DNA of 53,360 bases from Oxalobacteraceae bacterium (GCA_027490465.1 JAIXXZ010000105.1:1-53360); one strand, 5' to 3'; positions 44,641 through 53,338 are shown, counted from the stretch's first letter. The notes: generated from the letters alone by a model not told the origin. A program made the numbers and translations.

Positions 44641-45537
44641 ATGAGTGAACTGCAGGGACTGATCGTTGCCGCGCACGGCCGACATTACCTCGCTCATGCC
44701 GATGGCAAGGCCTTGCAATGCGTCACACGCGGAAAAAAAAGCGATGTCGCCACCGGCGATCGTGTTCACCTGACGGCCACATCGCCGGATCAGGCAGTGA
44801 TCGAGGAAATCCTGCCGCGCGACACCCTGCTCTATCGATCTGATCAATACAAATCCAAACTGCTGGCCGCCAATGTCACGCAACTGTTTATTGTGGTGGC
44901 GACCGAGCCGGGCTTTTCGGATGATCTGATATCGCGATCACTGGTCGCCGCAAATGCCGCTGGCATCACAGCCCACCTGATCTTGAATAAAACGGACATA
45001 GCGCAACTGCTACCGGCGGCGCGCGACAGGCTCGCGCTCTATCAAGGACTGGGTTACGCCGTACACGAAGTCAGTGCGAAAGCGGATCCGACCGGAACAC
45101 TGGCCATTTTGCAGCCGCTGATGTCGGGTCAGTCGACCATACTGATCGGCCAGTCCGGCATGGGCAAATCCTCACTGGTGAATCTGCTGGTGCCCGATGC
45201 GGAAATCGCTGTTCGGGAGATTTCTCAGCGACTGGATACCGGCAAACACACCACGACTTTTACCCGGCTCTATACGCTGGACGAACAATCCAGCGTGATT
45301 GATTCACCCGGATTCCAGGAGTTTGGCCTTTACCATCTCTCCGAGGGCATGCTGGAGCGGGCTTTTCCGGAATTCGAATCCGTGCTGGGGCAGTGCCGGT
45401 TCACCAATTGCCATCATGTGGCGGAACCGGATTGCGCCATCCTCAAGGCGATGGTCGAAGAAAAAATTAACCCCGCCAGACATCAGCTCTACCTGCAGCT
45501 CAGGCACGAGTCATCTCAAAAACCCGGCTACCGCTGA
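44641..45537 (+). CDS. rsgA: Ribosome small subunit-dependent GTPase A
   Basis: A 298-residue circularly permuted GTPase for 30S maturation. N-terminal OB fold, then G4 NKTD (116-119), G1 GQSGMGKSS (170-178), G3 DSPG (221-224) and the C-terminal zinc site with Cys252, Cys257, His259 and Cys265 ([15 protein letters not shown]). The permuted G4-G1-G3 order is diagnostic. Third gene of the M48-phhB-rsgA operon. The start codon has no visible Shine-Dalgarno, in line with coupling to the upstream gene. Confidence 0.96.
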   Translation: MSELQGLIVAAHGRHYLAHADGKALQCVTRGKKSDVATGDRVHLTATSPDQAVIEEILPRDTLLYRSDQYKSKLLAANVTQLFIVVATEPGFSDDLISRSLVAANAAGITAHLILNKTDIAQLLPAARDRLALYQGLGYAVHEVSAKADPTGTLAILQPLMSGQSTILIGQSGMGKSSLVNLLVPDAEIAVREISQRLDTGKHTTTFTRLYTLDEQSSVIDSPGFQEFGLYHLSEGMLERAFPEFESVLGQCRFTNCHHVAEPDCAILKAMVEEKINPARHQLYLQLRHESSQKPGYR

Positions 45538-45854
45538 TACCCACTTTGCCCTAGCCTCGCTGCTGCTCATTTAAAGCAATCGCACTGGGGCTAAGCACCG
45601 ATTTATTGGTAACAAGATCCCTCGCTTTTCTTCGGCACAAACACAACAAAAATTAGCCTGATGCATCAGCTAAGGAACAAATTTTTCCCAACGAACACCA
45701 AAAATCACTTCCGGCAAACAAAATTATGTGCCTCCAGGCCACCGTTTCTGCCGAATTTTCTCTAAAGAAAATTTTTATCCCAAGACTAATTGCACTTACA
45801 GACTGCTTTTCGCAGTAAGAAATTTTAAAGCTGGGGGAATAAAGATTGAAAACA
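45538..45854. other. AT-rich intergenic region left of the island genes
   Basis: This 317-base stretch marks a sharp fall in GC after rsgA. It holds the AT-rich hairpin annotated at 45753-45776 and a second hairpin ACTGC-TTTTC-GCAGT (45802-45816) shortly before GGGGGA (about 45833-45838), the only ribosome-site-like run before the small gene. No protein gene is seen. Confidence 0.5.
45753..45776 (+). terminator. Possible terminator hairpin at the island's left edge
   Basis: AATTTTCT-CTAA-AGAAAATT is a perfect 8-bp stem with a 4-base loop, followed by TTT. It lies about 215 bases after rsgA. The stem is nearly all A/T, so it would be weak at normal temperature. Confidence 0.35.
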
Positions 45855-46061
45855 ATGCCCGCTCAAATAGAATTTGGTGGCCTTTCGCGAGGATTTGACA
45901 AGCCTATCCAGATCAAGAAAAAGACGGACGAAAACGGCAATACCATTCTGCACTTCTACCAGCACAAGTATCTGAAATCAATCAGAAGCCCATTCGAAAA
46001 AATCAAGAATGCTCTGAAATACAGCCTTGAGAACTTTGGTCACGGGCACAAGACTACCTAA
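45855..46061 (+). CDS. Small AT-rich-island protein, paralog of the next gene's N terminus
   Basis: A 68-residue protein with no recognised family. It aligns over nearly its whole length to the first 60 residues of the 314-aa protein encoded 25 bases downstream: shared positions include PI.IK.K..ENG.T....YQ.K...SI...FE.IK...+Y....F. That makes it either a truncated duplicate or a stand-alone copy of an N-terminal domain. The ATG at 45855 is favoured by this alignment; a TTG three codons earlier (45846) is better placed relative to GGGGGA. Codon use is far richer in A/T than in flanking genes, which suggests recent transfer. Confidence 0.6.
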   Translation: MPAQIEFGGLSRGFDKPIQIKKKTDENGNTILHFYQHKYLKSIRSPFEKIKNALKYSLENFGHGHKTT

Positions 46062-46085
46062 GAACCCCATGAGGAGCACAAAATA

Positions 46086-47030
46086 ATGGACCCCATTCAA
46101 ATCAAAAACATCAATCGGAGTGATACCCAACCAATTTTTATAAAAAACAAAATACTGGAAAACGGGAAAACCGAACGAATAATTTATCAAAGAAAAAATA
46201 TCGATTCTATTGATGGATTATTCGAAAGAATAAAGACGAGAGTTCGCTATACAACCCAAGACTTTGCCCTAAAATTTGATCTCACTGGTTTAAAAAAAGC
46301 GCTAGGATTTACATCGCTAAGAATTCTCGTAGACAAAGATGAGTCGAAGAAAACAGTACGGGATTTTAAATCAAAGATGAGCACCGAAGGCGCCGATGAT
46401 GAGTCAAAAAATGAACTAAAGAAATTATTCGAAAGTAAATCTGTTACTCATGACGAAAACACCCAATTTAAAATAAATCTTGAAAAATATGAACTTAACG
46501 AATTCTTGAGAGACTTCAGCAGCATTTTAGAAAACCAAAAAACCGAAGAAACTTGGAAGATTCATGCACGAATTTTTACGCTGTTTCAACGATCAGTAAC
46601 ATCCAATCTTATGACTCGTGAAGAAATAAAAGAAATAAGTAATGGTTTTGAAAAAATGAAAAATTCCATCGAAAATTATCTTGAAACAAAAAGCGCCAAC
46701 AAAGACATAAAAAATAGGTTCATGAATAAACTAGATGAGGTTCGTAAGCAAAGCATCAGCTCAAAACCGACTGATAAAGAAATGAAAATTTGGTGTCTAA
46801 CCTATGAGGAAGGCAGGTATAGCTCTTATGGACAAGGGCATAAAGGTGCCCCACCAAAAACTGATTCAAGCGTGTTGAATTCTATTGAACAACTTTTCTC
46901 GAGCACTTCAACCCAAAAAGAAAAAGAAGCCGCTCAAGAGCATTTGCAAGATTTCTATAAAAATGAACGGACTACTCTACCTCTCTATATTGAGAAAAAA
47001 ATATTCCCGGAGCAAGAAGGATTTTATTAG
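46086..47030 (+). CDS. AT-rich-island protein, 314 aa, unknown function
   Basis: A soluble, Lys- and Glu-rich protein without signal peptide or membrane helix. Residues 1-60 match the small protein encoded just upstream. The remainder is mainly predicted helix with heptad-like stretches (LFERIKTRVRY, NELKKLFESK, EEIKEISNGFEKMKNSIENY, IKNRFMNKLDEVRKQ) and then WCLTYEEGRYSSYGQGHKG, a glycine and tyrosine rich segment, and a charged end. GAGGAG nine bases upstream gives a good ribosome site. I find no known motif. The composition contrasts sharply with all neighbours, pointing to horizontal transfer. An effector, toxin or phage-derived origin is possible but unsupported. Confidence 0.75.
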   Translation: MDPIQIKNINRSDTQPIFIKNKILENGKTERIIYQRKNIDSIDGLFERIKTRVRYTTQDFALKFDLTGLKKALGFTSLRILVDKDESKKTVRDFKSKMSTEGADDESKNELKKLFESKSVTHDENTQFKINLEKYELNEFLRDFSSILENQKTEETWKIHARIFTLFQRSVTSNLMTREEIKEISNGFEKMKNSIENYLETKSANKDIKNRFMNKLDEVRKQSISSKPTDKEMKIWCLTYEEGRYSSYGQGHKGAPPKTDSSVLNSIEQLFSSTSTQKEKEAAQEHLQDFYKNERTTLPLYIEKKIFPEQEGFY

Positions 47031-47512
47031 TCATGTTTCTTTCCAACAAAGATAATCTATCACGACTCCGAGCGAATGGTCTCTGGATCGTTACATAACG
47101 GATCGTAAAATGGCTGGATCGGACTTCTGGGGCATGAAGATTGCCGTCCTTCAACAAGGCTAATCCAAATAAAAAAGTAGCGAATGTTATTTCATCAGGC
47201 CTCAGGACACAAACGACTCACCCGTACCAGACTATCGAAACGATCGAAGGTGGCTAACGCGGTTGACTGAGCCTGTTGATTATTCCGCCCTCCGGACGCC
47301 TTTCGCTTCGATCCTGACTGACAGCGAAATTAGCGTTGCTATTGATGCATCAATCTGTGCTTTACAACGCAAGCAAATCGCCTGAAGTCCGGATATTTGA
47401 CAGAGCGGCTCATTCTCAGCCGTGCCCTGTCCGAACACGCCCAAAACCCTTATAATCCAACGGGTTAAAACACTCGGCGGCTGCCGGCCTGGCTAGCTGC
47501 CGTTTTTCATTT
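47031..47512. other. Intergenic region right of the island, with a possible gene remnant
   Basis: This 482-base gap has no intact gene. A frame open from about 47062 to a TAA at 47161-47163 reads ...SLDRYITDRKMAGSDFWGMK..., protein-like but with its only ATG at 47110, leaving 17 codons; it may be the broken end of a gene damaged by the island. GGATCG occurs three times within 47080-47120. The rightmost part holds the argF promoter. Confidence 0.4.
47451..47456 (+). promoter_or_regulatory. Likely -10 box of the argF promoter
   Basis: TATAAT, a perfect sigma-70 -10 hexamer, lies 57 bases upstream of the argF ATG. The expected -35 region (about 47427-47433, CTGTCCG) is poor, so either an activator assists or the promoter relies on the -10 element. 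Confidence 0.5.
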
Positions 47513-48424
47513 ATGGCAATCAAACACTATCTGCAGTTTGCCGACTTCACGCTCGCGGAGTACGACTACCTGATCGAGCGCACGAAGATCATCAAACGCA
47601 AATTCAAAAACTACGAGCCCTACCATCCGCTGATGGACCGCACGCTGGTGATGGTTTTCGAAAAGAATTCCACACGCACCCGGCTGTCCTTTGAAGCGGG
47701 CATGCATCAGCTCGGCGGTGCCGCCATTTACCTGAATACCCGCGACAGCCAGCTGGGCCGTGGCGAACCGGTGGAGGATGCAGCACAGGTGATGTCCCGC
47801 ATGTGCGACATCATCATGATTCGGACCTTCGGTCAGGAGATTATTAATCGCTTCGCCGCCAATTCGCGGGTGCCGGTCGTCAATGGTCTGACCAATGAAC
47901 ATCACCCATGTCAGGTGTTCGCCGATGTATTTACCTATATCGAACACCGGGGCTCTATCGCCGGCCAAACCGTGGCCTGGGTGGGTGACGCGAACAATAT
48001 GCTTTACTCATGGCTGCAAGCGGCGGAGGTGTTCGGCTTCCATCTGAATGTCTCCACACCCGCTGGCTATGACATCAACCCGGCACTGGTATCCGCTGAT
48101 CATCAACGCTATACGGTGCTCAAGAATCCGTCCGATGCTTGCGAAGGTGCTGATCTGGTGACGACCGATGTCTGGACCAGCATGGGCTATGAAGAAGAAA
48201 ATGCCGCCCGTCTGAAAGCCTTTGACGGCTGGATCGTCGATGCGCAAAAAATGCAACGCGCCAACAAGGATGCCTTGTTCATGCATTGCCTGCCCGCGCA
48301 TCGTGGCGAGGAAGTGTCAGCCGACGTGATCGACGGACCACAGTCTGTGGTCTGGGAAGAAGCCGAAAACCGGCTGCATGTACAAAAAGCCTTGCTCGAG
48401 TATCTGGTACTCGGAAAAATTTAA
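47513..48424 (+). CDS. argF: Ornithine carbamoyltransferase
   Basis: A 303-residue OTCase that forms citrulline from ornithine and carbamoyl phosphate. The carbamoyl-phosphate site STRTR is at 53-57, HPCQ appears in NEHHPCQVFADV, and the ornithine-binding FMHCLPAHRGEEV is near 260. Length is normal for the anabolic type. No clear Shine-Dalgarno precedes the ATG. argG follows after 30 bases, forming an arginine biosynthesis unit. Confidence 0.97.
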   Translation: MAIKHYLQFADFTLAEYDYLIERTKIIKRKFKNYEPYHPLMDRTLVMVFEKNSTRTRLSFEAGMHQLGGAAIYLNTRDSQLGRGEPVEDAAQVMSRMCDIIMIRTFGQEIINRFAANSRVPVVNGLTNEHHPCQVFADVFTYIEHRGSIAGQTVAWVGDANNMLYSWLQAAEVFGFHLNVSTPAGYDINPALVSADHQRYTVLKNPSDACEGADLVTTDVWTSMGYEEENAARLKAFDGWIVDAQKMQRANKDALFMHCLPAHRGEEVSADVIDGPQSVVWEEAENRLHVQKALLEYLVLGKI

Positions 48425-48454
48425 TTTGTTATTGAAATCAGGGAAAACAAGCAC

Positions 48455-49687
48455 ATGAGCGACATCAATAAAGTCGTCCTCGCCTACTCCGGCGGATTGG
48501 ACACCTCGGTTATTTTAAAATGGCTGCAAGATCATTATCACTGCGAAATCGTCACCTTTACGGCTGATCTTGGTCAGGGTGAAGAGCTGGAGCCAGCGCG
48601 TGCGAAGGCAATCAAGTTCGGCATCAAGCCGGAGAATATTTTTATTGACGATGTACGTGAAGAGTTCGTTCGTGATTTCGTGTTTCCGATGTTCCGCGCC
48701 AATACGGTCTATGAAGGCGAGTATCTGCTGGGTACCTCGATCGCTCGTCCGCTGATTGCCAAGCGCCTGATCGAGATCGCGCGCAAAACTGGTGCGGATG
48801 CCATTTCTCACGGTGCGACTGGCAAGGGTAATGATCAAGTACGTTTTGAGCTCGGTGCTTATGCACTGATGCCCAATGTGAAAATCATTGCGCCCTGGCG
48901 CGAATGGGATCTGCTCTCCCGTGAGAAGCTGCTGAAGTACGCAGAAGATGCCGGCATCGAGATCGACATGAAGCACAAAAACGGTGGCGCGCCGTATTCG
49001 ATGGATGCCAATCTGCTGCACATCAGCTTCGAAGGCCGCCATCTGGAAAACCCGAGCGCCGAAGCGGAAGAATCGATGTGGCGCTGGACGGTCAGTCCAG
49101 AAGCAGCACCGGATGCGGCCGAGTATCTCGATATCGAGTTCGAGCATGGCGATATTGTTGGCCTGAATGGCAAGCGCCTCTCGCCAGCGGCCGTGCTGAC
49201 CGAACTGAATCGTCTGGGTGGCAAGCACGGTATCGGCCGTCTTGATCTGGTCGAGAACCGCTATGTGGGCATGAAATCACGCGGCTGCTATGAAACACCG
49301 GGCGGCACCATCATGCTGCGCGCACACCGTGCGATTGAATCAATCACGCTTGATCGTGAAGTCGCTCACCTTAAAGATGATCTGATGCCACGTTATGCAT
49401 CGCTGATTTACAACGGCTACTGGTGGGCACCAGAACGTGTCGCGATTCAGACCCTGATCGATCACACGCAGCAGAGTGTGAATGGTTGGGTACGCGTGAA
49501 GCTCTACAAAGGCAACGTGATCGTCGTTTCGCGTGATTCAAAAACCGATTCACTGTTTGACATGAACATCGCAACGTTTGACGAAGATGGCGGCGCTTAC
49601 AATCAGGCTGACGCAGGTGGCTTCATCAAACTCAATGCACTGCGGATGCGGATTGCAGCGAATGCGAAGATCAAGCGTGGCAAGTAA
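48455..49687 (+). CDS. argG: Argininosuccinate synthase
   Basis: A 410-residue enzyme that joins citrulline and aspartate with ATP. The P-loop-like [15 protein letters not shown] (9-23) opens the chain, and [18 protein letters not shown] and [23 protein letters not shown] segments confirm the type 1 family (here [19 protein letters not shown]). AGGGAAAA lies upstream of the ATG. Directly after argF on the same strand; argH is not in the window. Confidence 0.97.
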   Translation: MSDINKVVLAYSGGLDTSVILKWLQDHYHCEIVTFTADLGQGEELEPARAKAIKFGIKPENIFIDDVREEFVRDFVFPMFRANTVYEGEYLLGTSIARPLIAKRLIEIARKTGADAISHGATGKGNDQVRFELGAYALMPNVKIIAPWREWDLLSREKLLKYAEDAGIEIDMKHKNGGAPYSMDANLLHISFEGRHLENPSAEAEESMWRWTVSPEAAPDAAEYLDIEFEHGDIVGLNGKRLSPAAVLTELNRLGGKHGIGRLDLVENRYVGMKSRGCYETPGGTIMLRAHRAIESITLDREVAHLKDDLMPRYASLIYNGYWWAPERVAIQTLIDHTQQSVNGWVRVKLYKGNVIVVSRDSKTDSLFDMNIATFDEDGGAYNQADAGGFIKLNALRMRIAANAKIKRGK

Positions 49688-49734
49688 TCTGGGTATTGCT
49701 AACCAAGTTTAAACTGTCACCCTGGTGCATGAAC

Positions 49735-49815
49735 TTTCACCCCGGCGAAAGCCGGGGTCCAGCATCTTTCGTAAAAAACGCAAAGCCACTGGATGCGGGC
49801 ATTCGCCGGCATGAC
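49735..49815 (+). repeat. REP-like repeat fragments between argG and ppnP
   Basis: CACCCCGGCGAAAGCCGGGGTCC is an inverted repeat hairpin continuing into AGCATCTTTCG, close to the right end of the 38885-39135 element (GGGATCCAGCGTCTTT). A second, opposed piece CACTGGATGCGGGCATTCGC with CCGGCATGACG follows. Both are decayed forms of the same repeat family. The first hairpin may also help end the arg transcript, though it has no T-run. Confidence 0.6.
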
Positions 49816-49847
49816 GCCCTCTGAATTGACCCCGAAGGAAAAACAAC

Positions 49848-50162
49848 ATGAGCAATCAATTCGACAATGTTTCCGTCATCAAGAAATCCAACGTCTTCTT
49901 CGACGGCAAATGCATATCGCATACCGTCATGCTCGCTGATGGCACCAAAAAATCAGTCGGCGTGATCCTGCCTTCATCACTGGTATTCAATACCGGTGTG
50001 CCTGAGATCATGGAAATCACTGCAGGTAGCTGCCGTGCGCGCATCAAGGGTGAAGCAGAATGGATCACCTATGCAGCGGGCCAGAGCTTTAACGTGCCGG
50101 GTAACTCAAGCTTTGAGATCGAGGCTGCCGAAGCGGTGGATTACGTTTGTCACTTTGGTTAA
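49848..50162 (+). CDS. ppnP: Pyrimidine/purine nucleoside phosphorylase
   Basis: A 104-residue cupin-fold protein of the PpnP (YaiE, formerly DUF1255) family. Diagnostic stretches: [28 protein letters not shown] and the ending [27 protein letters not shown]. It cleaves a range of nucleosides with phosphate. AAGGA precedes the ATG. It stands alone, with repeats on its left and murB converging on its right. Confidence 0.93.
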   Translation: MSNQFDNVSVIKKSNVFFDGKCISHTVMLADGTKKSVGVILPSSLVFNTGVPEIMEITAGSCRARIKGEAEWITYAAGQSFNVPGNSSFEIEAAEAVDYVCHFG

Positions 50163-50188
50163 TGCACCCCCTGATTTAACGCAGATCA

Positions 50189-51217
50189 TCAGACGATAAC
50201 GGGCTCGGTTTCCAGCGACACGCCAAAGCGAGCCCGAACATCGTCTGAAATCTTTTCTGCCAGCGCAAGCACCGCCGCACCGGTGACACCACCCCGGTTT
50301 ACCAACACCAGCGCCTGTCTTTCATGCACGCCGGCTGCACCTAGCGACCTACCCTTCCAGCCGCACTGATCAATCATCCAGCCTGCTGCCAGTTTGATGC
50401 TGCCATCCGACTGCGGATAGCTCACTAGCTGGGGATACTTTGCCAGGAGTTGCGCATGGTGTTCCGCGCTCACGACGGGATTTTTGAAAAAACTGCCTGC
50501 ATTGCCTATCTGTGCAGGATCTGGCAGCTTGCGGCGGCGAATGGCAATGACGGCATCAGCAATGTCTTGCGCCGTCGGGTCTGACACATTTCGTGCAGCC
50601 AGCTCAGTGGCCAGCTCAGCATAGCGCAGATTGGGATGCCATTGGCGCGGCAGCGCAAAGCTGACATTGATGATCGCTGCCCTGTCGCGTAATGCATGCT
50701 TGAAGATGCTATCGCGGTAGCCGAAATGACAGTCGTCGCGGCTGAGCACCCGCGTCTCGCGAGTGACGAAATCAAACAGGGTCAGTGAATGAAAAAATTC
50801 GGCGAGTTCGCTGCCATAGGCACCGATGTTCTGTATCGGCGCCGCGCCCACGCTACCGGGGATCAGCGATAGATTTTCCAGTCCGGGCAAACCTTGCGCC
50901 AAGGTCCACTGGACGAAGTCATGCCAGTTCTCTCCTGCTTCAGACCGTACGATCACCTGCTGTTCTGATTCTCCAACCACCACGCGACCCGTGTTCGTCA
51001 TGTGCAGCACCAGCCCGGCCACATCTTTGGTCAGCAGCAGATTACTGCCACCGCCCAGAATCAGGCGTGGCAGGAGGGACAGCTGCGGATCCGCGGCAAT
51101 GGCTTCCAGATCTGCGACGGTTTGGACGCTGACAAAGGTGTGGGCATGCGCATCGATACCGAAGGTATTGAGTTCGCGCAAAGAGACATCATGCAGAAGG
51201 GTGAGTGCGGGCTTCAT
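50189..51217 (-). CDS. murB: UDP-N-acetylenolpyruvoylglucosamine reductase
   Basis: A 342-residue FAD enzyme of peptidoglycan synthesis, type I form like E. coli MurB. LRELNTFGIDAHAHTFV at the start, PRLILGGGSNLLLTKDVAGLVL (FAD binding), LPGLENLSLIPGSVGAAPIQNIGAYGSE, FGYRDSIFK, and IGNAGSFFKNPVVS with the catalytic Ser. It diverges from yajQ, 82 bases apart. No strong ribosome site precedes the ATG. Confidence 0.96.
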   Translation of the reverse strand: MKPALTLLHDVSLRELNTFGIDAHAHTFVSVQTVADLEAIAADPQLSLLPRLILGGGSNLLLTKDVAGLVLHMTNTGRVVVGESEQQVIVRSEAGENWHDFVQWTLAQGLPGLENLSLIPGSVGAAPIQNIGAYGSELAEFFHSLTLFDFVTRETRVLSRDDCHFGYRDSIFKHALRDRAAIINVSFALPRQWHPNLRYAELATELAARNVSDPTAQDIADAVIAIRRRKLPDPAQIGNAGSFFKNPVVSAEHHAQLLAKYPQLVSYPQSDGSIKLAAGWMIDQCGWKGRSLGAAGVHERQALVLVNRGGVTGAAVLALAEKISDDVRARFGVSLETEPVIV

Positions 51218-51299
51218 CAGCGCCGGATTATACCGGCGACGGGCTGGCTAAATTTTTCCGCTAGAATCTGCGCCATACCCGTTTCAGGAGGAAACCAGC

Positions 51300-51785
51300 A
51301 TGCCATCGTTTGACGTTGTATCCGAAGCGAATCAAGTCGAAGTCAAGAATGCCGTCGAGCAGGCCAACAAGGAGATCGGCACGCGCTTTGATTTCAAGGG
51401 CAGTGACGCGCGGGTCGAGCAGAAAGAGCTCGAACTGACCGCATATGCCGACAGCGATTTTCAGCTTAGTCAGGTACGTGATGTACTGACGGGGAAAATG
51501 GCCAAGCGCAATGTGGACGTGCGTTTTCTTGATATCGGCAAGGTCGAGAAAATCGGCGGTGACAAGGTCAAGCAGGTCATCCGCGTGAAAAAAGGTATTG
51601 AGACCGAGGATGCCAAAAAGATTCAGCGGCTGATCAAGGACAGCAAGATCAAGGTGCAGGCGAGCATTCAGGGCGATTCATTGCGAGTGACAGGTGCCAA
51701 GCGCGATGACTTGCAGGCGACGATGGCGATGCTGAGAAAAGATGTGACGGATTTGCCGCTGGAATTTAATAATTTTCGGGATTGA
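51300..51785 (+). CDS. yajQ: YajQ-family nucleotide-binding protein
   Basis: A 161-residue protein with the standard YajQ start [20 protein letters not shown] and [13 protein letters not shown], then [51 protein letters not shown] core (two ferredoxin-like folds). Xanthomonas and Pseudomonas homologs bind cyclic-di-GMP and influence virulence gene control; whether this one does is not shown. AGGAGG lies upstream of the ATG, a strong site. Confidence 0.94.
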   Translation: MPSFDVVSEANQVEVKNAVEQANKEIGTRFDFKGSDARVEQKELELTAYADSDFQLSQVRDVLTGKMAKRNVDVRFLDIGKVEKIGGDKVKQVIRVKKGIETEDAKKIQRLIKDSKIKVQASIQGDSLRVTGAKRDDLQATMAMLRKDVTDLPLEFNNFRD

Positions 51786-52108
51786 GGCGAGACTAAAGAC
51801 ACTGGATCCCTGCCCGCGCCCAATGGCGGTCAGTTAAAGGTTTGAGCCGCTTGTGCACGACGAAAGACGCTGGATCCCGGCTTTCGCCGAGAGCGAGTGG
51901 GGAATTCGGATCGCATGCGATCCGCCCACGCAGCAGTCATCACATGCAGGTGATGACGGTAGGAATTTTACGATCGCCACGACAACAACCGTCATCATCT
52001 GCATGTGATGACGGTTGAAGAACTTTTGGCTTCAAAATCGTCATCCCGGCGCAGGCCGGGATCCACCACTACTCTGGCAGTGCTCCCGTCAAGTTGATTC
52101 AACGAGGT
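51786..52108. other. Intergenic region filled by REP-like repeats
   Basis: The 323 bases between the convergent yajQ and DAHP synthase genes contain no gene. Almost the whole stretch consists of the repeat element annotated at 51795-52064. Confidence 0.65.
51795..52064 (+). repeat. Second MITE/REP-like composite element
   Basis: Two left-end motifs AAAGACACTGGATCCC (51795-51810) and AAAGACGCTGGATCCC (51863-51878) match the left terminal repeat of the element at 38885. Next come GTGGGGAATT and an 18-base perfect palindrome CGGATCGCATGCGATCCG (51907-51924), two inverted repeats with arms GTCATCAC/GTGATGAC (51936-51957) and CCGTCATCA/TGATGACGG (51989-52014), and a closing GTCATCCCGGC...GCCGGGATCCA near 52040-52064. 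The right terminal repeat is degraded after GGGATCCA. The plan of the other element is kept, but with different palindrome sequences. Confidence 0.7.
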
Positions 52109-53170
52109 TCAATCCGTCTTCGCAAGACGACGCTGGCGAACCGCTTCGGCCAGACCTTCGAGCACCGTGAGGCTGCTCTTCCAGTCGATACAACCATCGG
52201 TAATGGACTGACCATAGGTCAGCTCCTTACCCTGTACCAGATCCTGACGGCCTGCCACCAAGTGCGATTCGACCATCACACCAATGATCCTGTCGTCACC
52301 ACCCGCGACCTGCGCCGAAATGTCAGCACAGACGGGTACCTGATTCTCCGGCTTCTTGGAGCTGTTGGCATGCGAGGCATCGATCATCAGTTTTTGAGAG
52401 AGTCCGTTCGACGCGAGTGCTTTGGCAGCTTCTTCGACGCTGGCAGCATCATAGTTGGGTGCTTTGCCGCCGCGCAGGATGATGTGGCAGTCCTCATTGC
52501 CGTTGGTCGACACGATGGCGGAGTGACCGCCTTTGGTGACGGACAAGAAGTGGTGGGGTTGCGACGCTGCCTTGATGGCATCCGCAGCAATCTTGATGTT
52601 GCCATCGGTACCGTTCTTGAAACCGACGGGACAGGACAAGCCGGAGGCCAGCTCACGGTGTACCTGAGATTCGGTCGTGCGAGCGCCGATAGCACCCCAG
52701 CTGATCAGATCCGCAATGTACTGCGGGCTGATTACATCGAGGAATTCGGTGCCCGCCGGCAGGCCAAGCTCGTTGATATTCATCAGCAGTTCGCGCGCGA
52801 GTCGCAAACCGTCATTGATGCGAAAGCTGTTGTCCAGAAACGGATCATTGATCAGACCCTTCCAGCCTACCGTGGTGCGAGGCTTCTCGAAATAGACGCG
52901 CATGACGATCTCGAGATCATCTTTGAATCGATCGCGCTGCTCGACGAGAAGGCGCGCATATTCCATCGCCGCTTTGGTGTCGTGGATCGAGCAAGGGCCG
53001 ATGACGACCATCATGCGGTCATCCTGACCATGCAGAATGCGATGCAAGGCCTGACGTGAATTCGCAGTGACAGTCGCGATCTTTTCCGAGCACGGAAATT
53101 CGCGTATCAGATGCGACGGTGGTGTCAGTTCCTTCAACTCTCTAATCCTCAGGTCATCGGTGCGTGGCAT
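52109..53170 (-). CDS. aroG: 3-deoxy-7-phosphoheptulonate (DAHP) synthase, class I
   Basis: A 353-residue AroF/G/H-type DAHP synthase, first step of the shikimate pathway from phosphoenolpyruvate and erythrose 4-phosphate. MVVIGPCSIHD, RVYFEKPRTTVGWKGLINDP, WGAIGARTTESQVHRELASG, GFKNGTDG, HIILRGGKAPNYD and MIDASHANSSKKPE are the substrate and metal-binding blocks. The start at 53170 has GGAG eight bases upstream. Which amino acid feeds back on the enzyme cannot be read directly. Its leader contains a Phe/Tyr-rich peptide and terminator (53206-53338), suggesting attenuation by charged tRNA-Phe and tRNA-Tyr. The symbol aroG is by family, not by proven isozyme type. Confidence 0.95.
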   Translation of the reverse strand: MPRTDDLRIRELKELTPPSHLIREFPCSEKIATVTANSRQALHRILHGQDDRMMVVIGPCSIHDTKAAMEYARLLVEQRDRFKDDLEIVMRVYFEKPRTTVGWKGLINDPFLDNSFRINDGLRLARELLMNINELGLPAGTEFLDVISPQYIADLISWGAIGARTTESQVHRELASGLSCPVGFKNGTDGNIKIAADAIKAASQPHHFLSVTKGGHSAIVSTNGNEDCHIILRGGKAPNYDAASVEEAAKALASNGLSQKLMIDASHANSSKKPENQVPVCADISAQVAGGDDRIIGVMVESHLVAGRQDLVQGKELTYGQSITDGCIDWKSSLTVLEGLAEAVRQRRLAKTD

Positions 53171-53205
53171 GGGTTTCTCCAGGAATGTTTCGCGCAAAAA
53201 TAAAA

Positions 53206-53227
53206 AAACCGCCATCCCTGGCGGTTT
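53206..53227 (-). terminator. Attenuator terminator in the DAHP synthase leader
   Basis: On the minus strand AAACCGCCA (53227-53219) pairs with TGGCGGTTT (53214-53206) around a 4-base loop, followed by TTTTATTTTT. This intrinsic terminator lies only 36 bases upstream of the DAHP synthase start codon and after the Phe/Tyr-rich leader frame. It would stop the leader transcript unless the 5' arm is captured by GGCGGT at 53285-53280. Confidence 0.9.
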
Positions 53228-53266
53228 CTAAGATTCGGTTCGTGTTCGCTTTGCTTTTACGTGAAC

Positions 53267-53338
53267 TTACCGCTTCTCCACCGCCGTAGGGCTGGGGTAG
53301 CTAAAGTAAAAGAAAAAGTAAAAGCGCAGCAGAGACAT
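53267..53338 (-). CDS. Leader peptide of the DAHP synthase attenuator
   Basis: A 23-codon frame from ATG 53338 to TAA at 53267. Residues 6-14 read FYFFFYFSY: five Phe and three Tyr in nine positions, followed by PSPTAVEKR. Such runs of the pathway's end-product amino acids are the mark of attenuator leader peptides (compare the Phe-rich pheA leader of E. coli). No Shine-Dalgarno is visible before the ATG; a TATAAA lies five bases upstream (53347-53342), so the transcript may start at or very near the ATG. The window ends 22 bases upstream, so the promoter is only partly visible. Confidence 0.85.
   Translation of the reverse strand: MSLLRFYFFFYFSYPSPTAVEKR

Larger units (their letters stand above)
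53206..53338 (-). promoter_or_regulatory. Phe/Tyr-responsive transcription attenuator
   Basis: The parts are in classic order on the minus strand: leader peptide frame with clustered Phe and Tyr codons (53323-53297); a protector arm CCCCAGCC (53297-53290) that can pair, with two mismatches, to GGCGGTGG (53285-53278); that same GGCGGT, perfectly complementary to ACCGCC of the terminator's 5' arm (antiterminator); then the terminator with its T-run. A ribosome stalled at the Phe/Tyr codons would cover the protector arm and let the antiterminator form, so the gene is read; with ample charged tRNA, the terminator forms. Structure inferred by eye. Confidence 0.82.

Noticed and set aside
45668..45705. 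hrp-box-like GGAACA-N16-CACC upstream of the island genes
   Set aside because: The second half reads CACC rather than CCAC, the spacing is not exact, and no secretion genes are present; such a match is expected by chance in AT-rich DNA.
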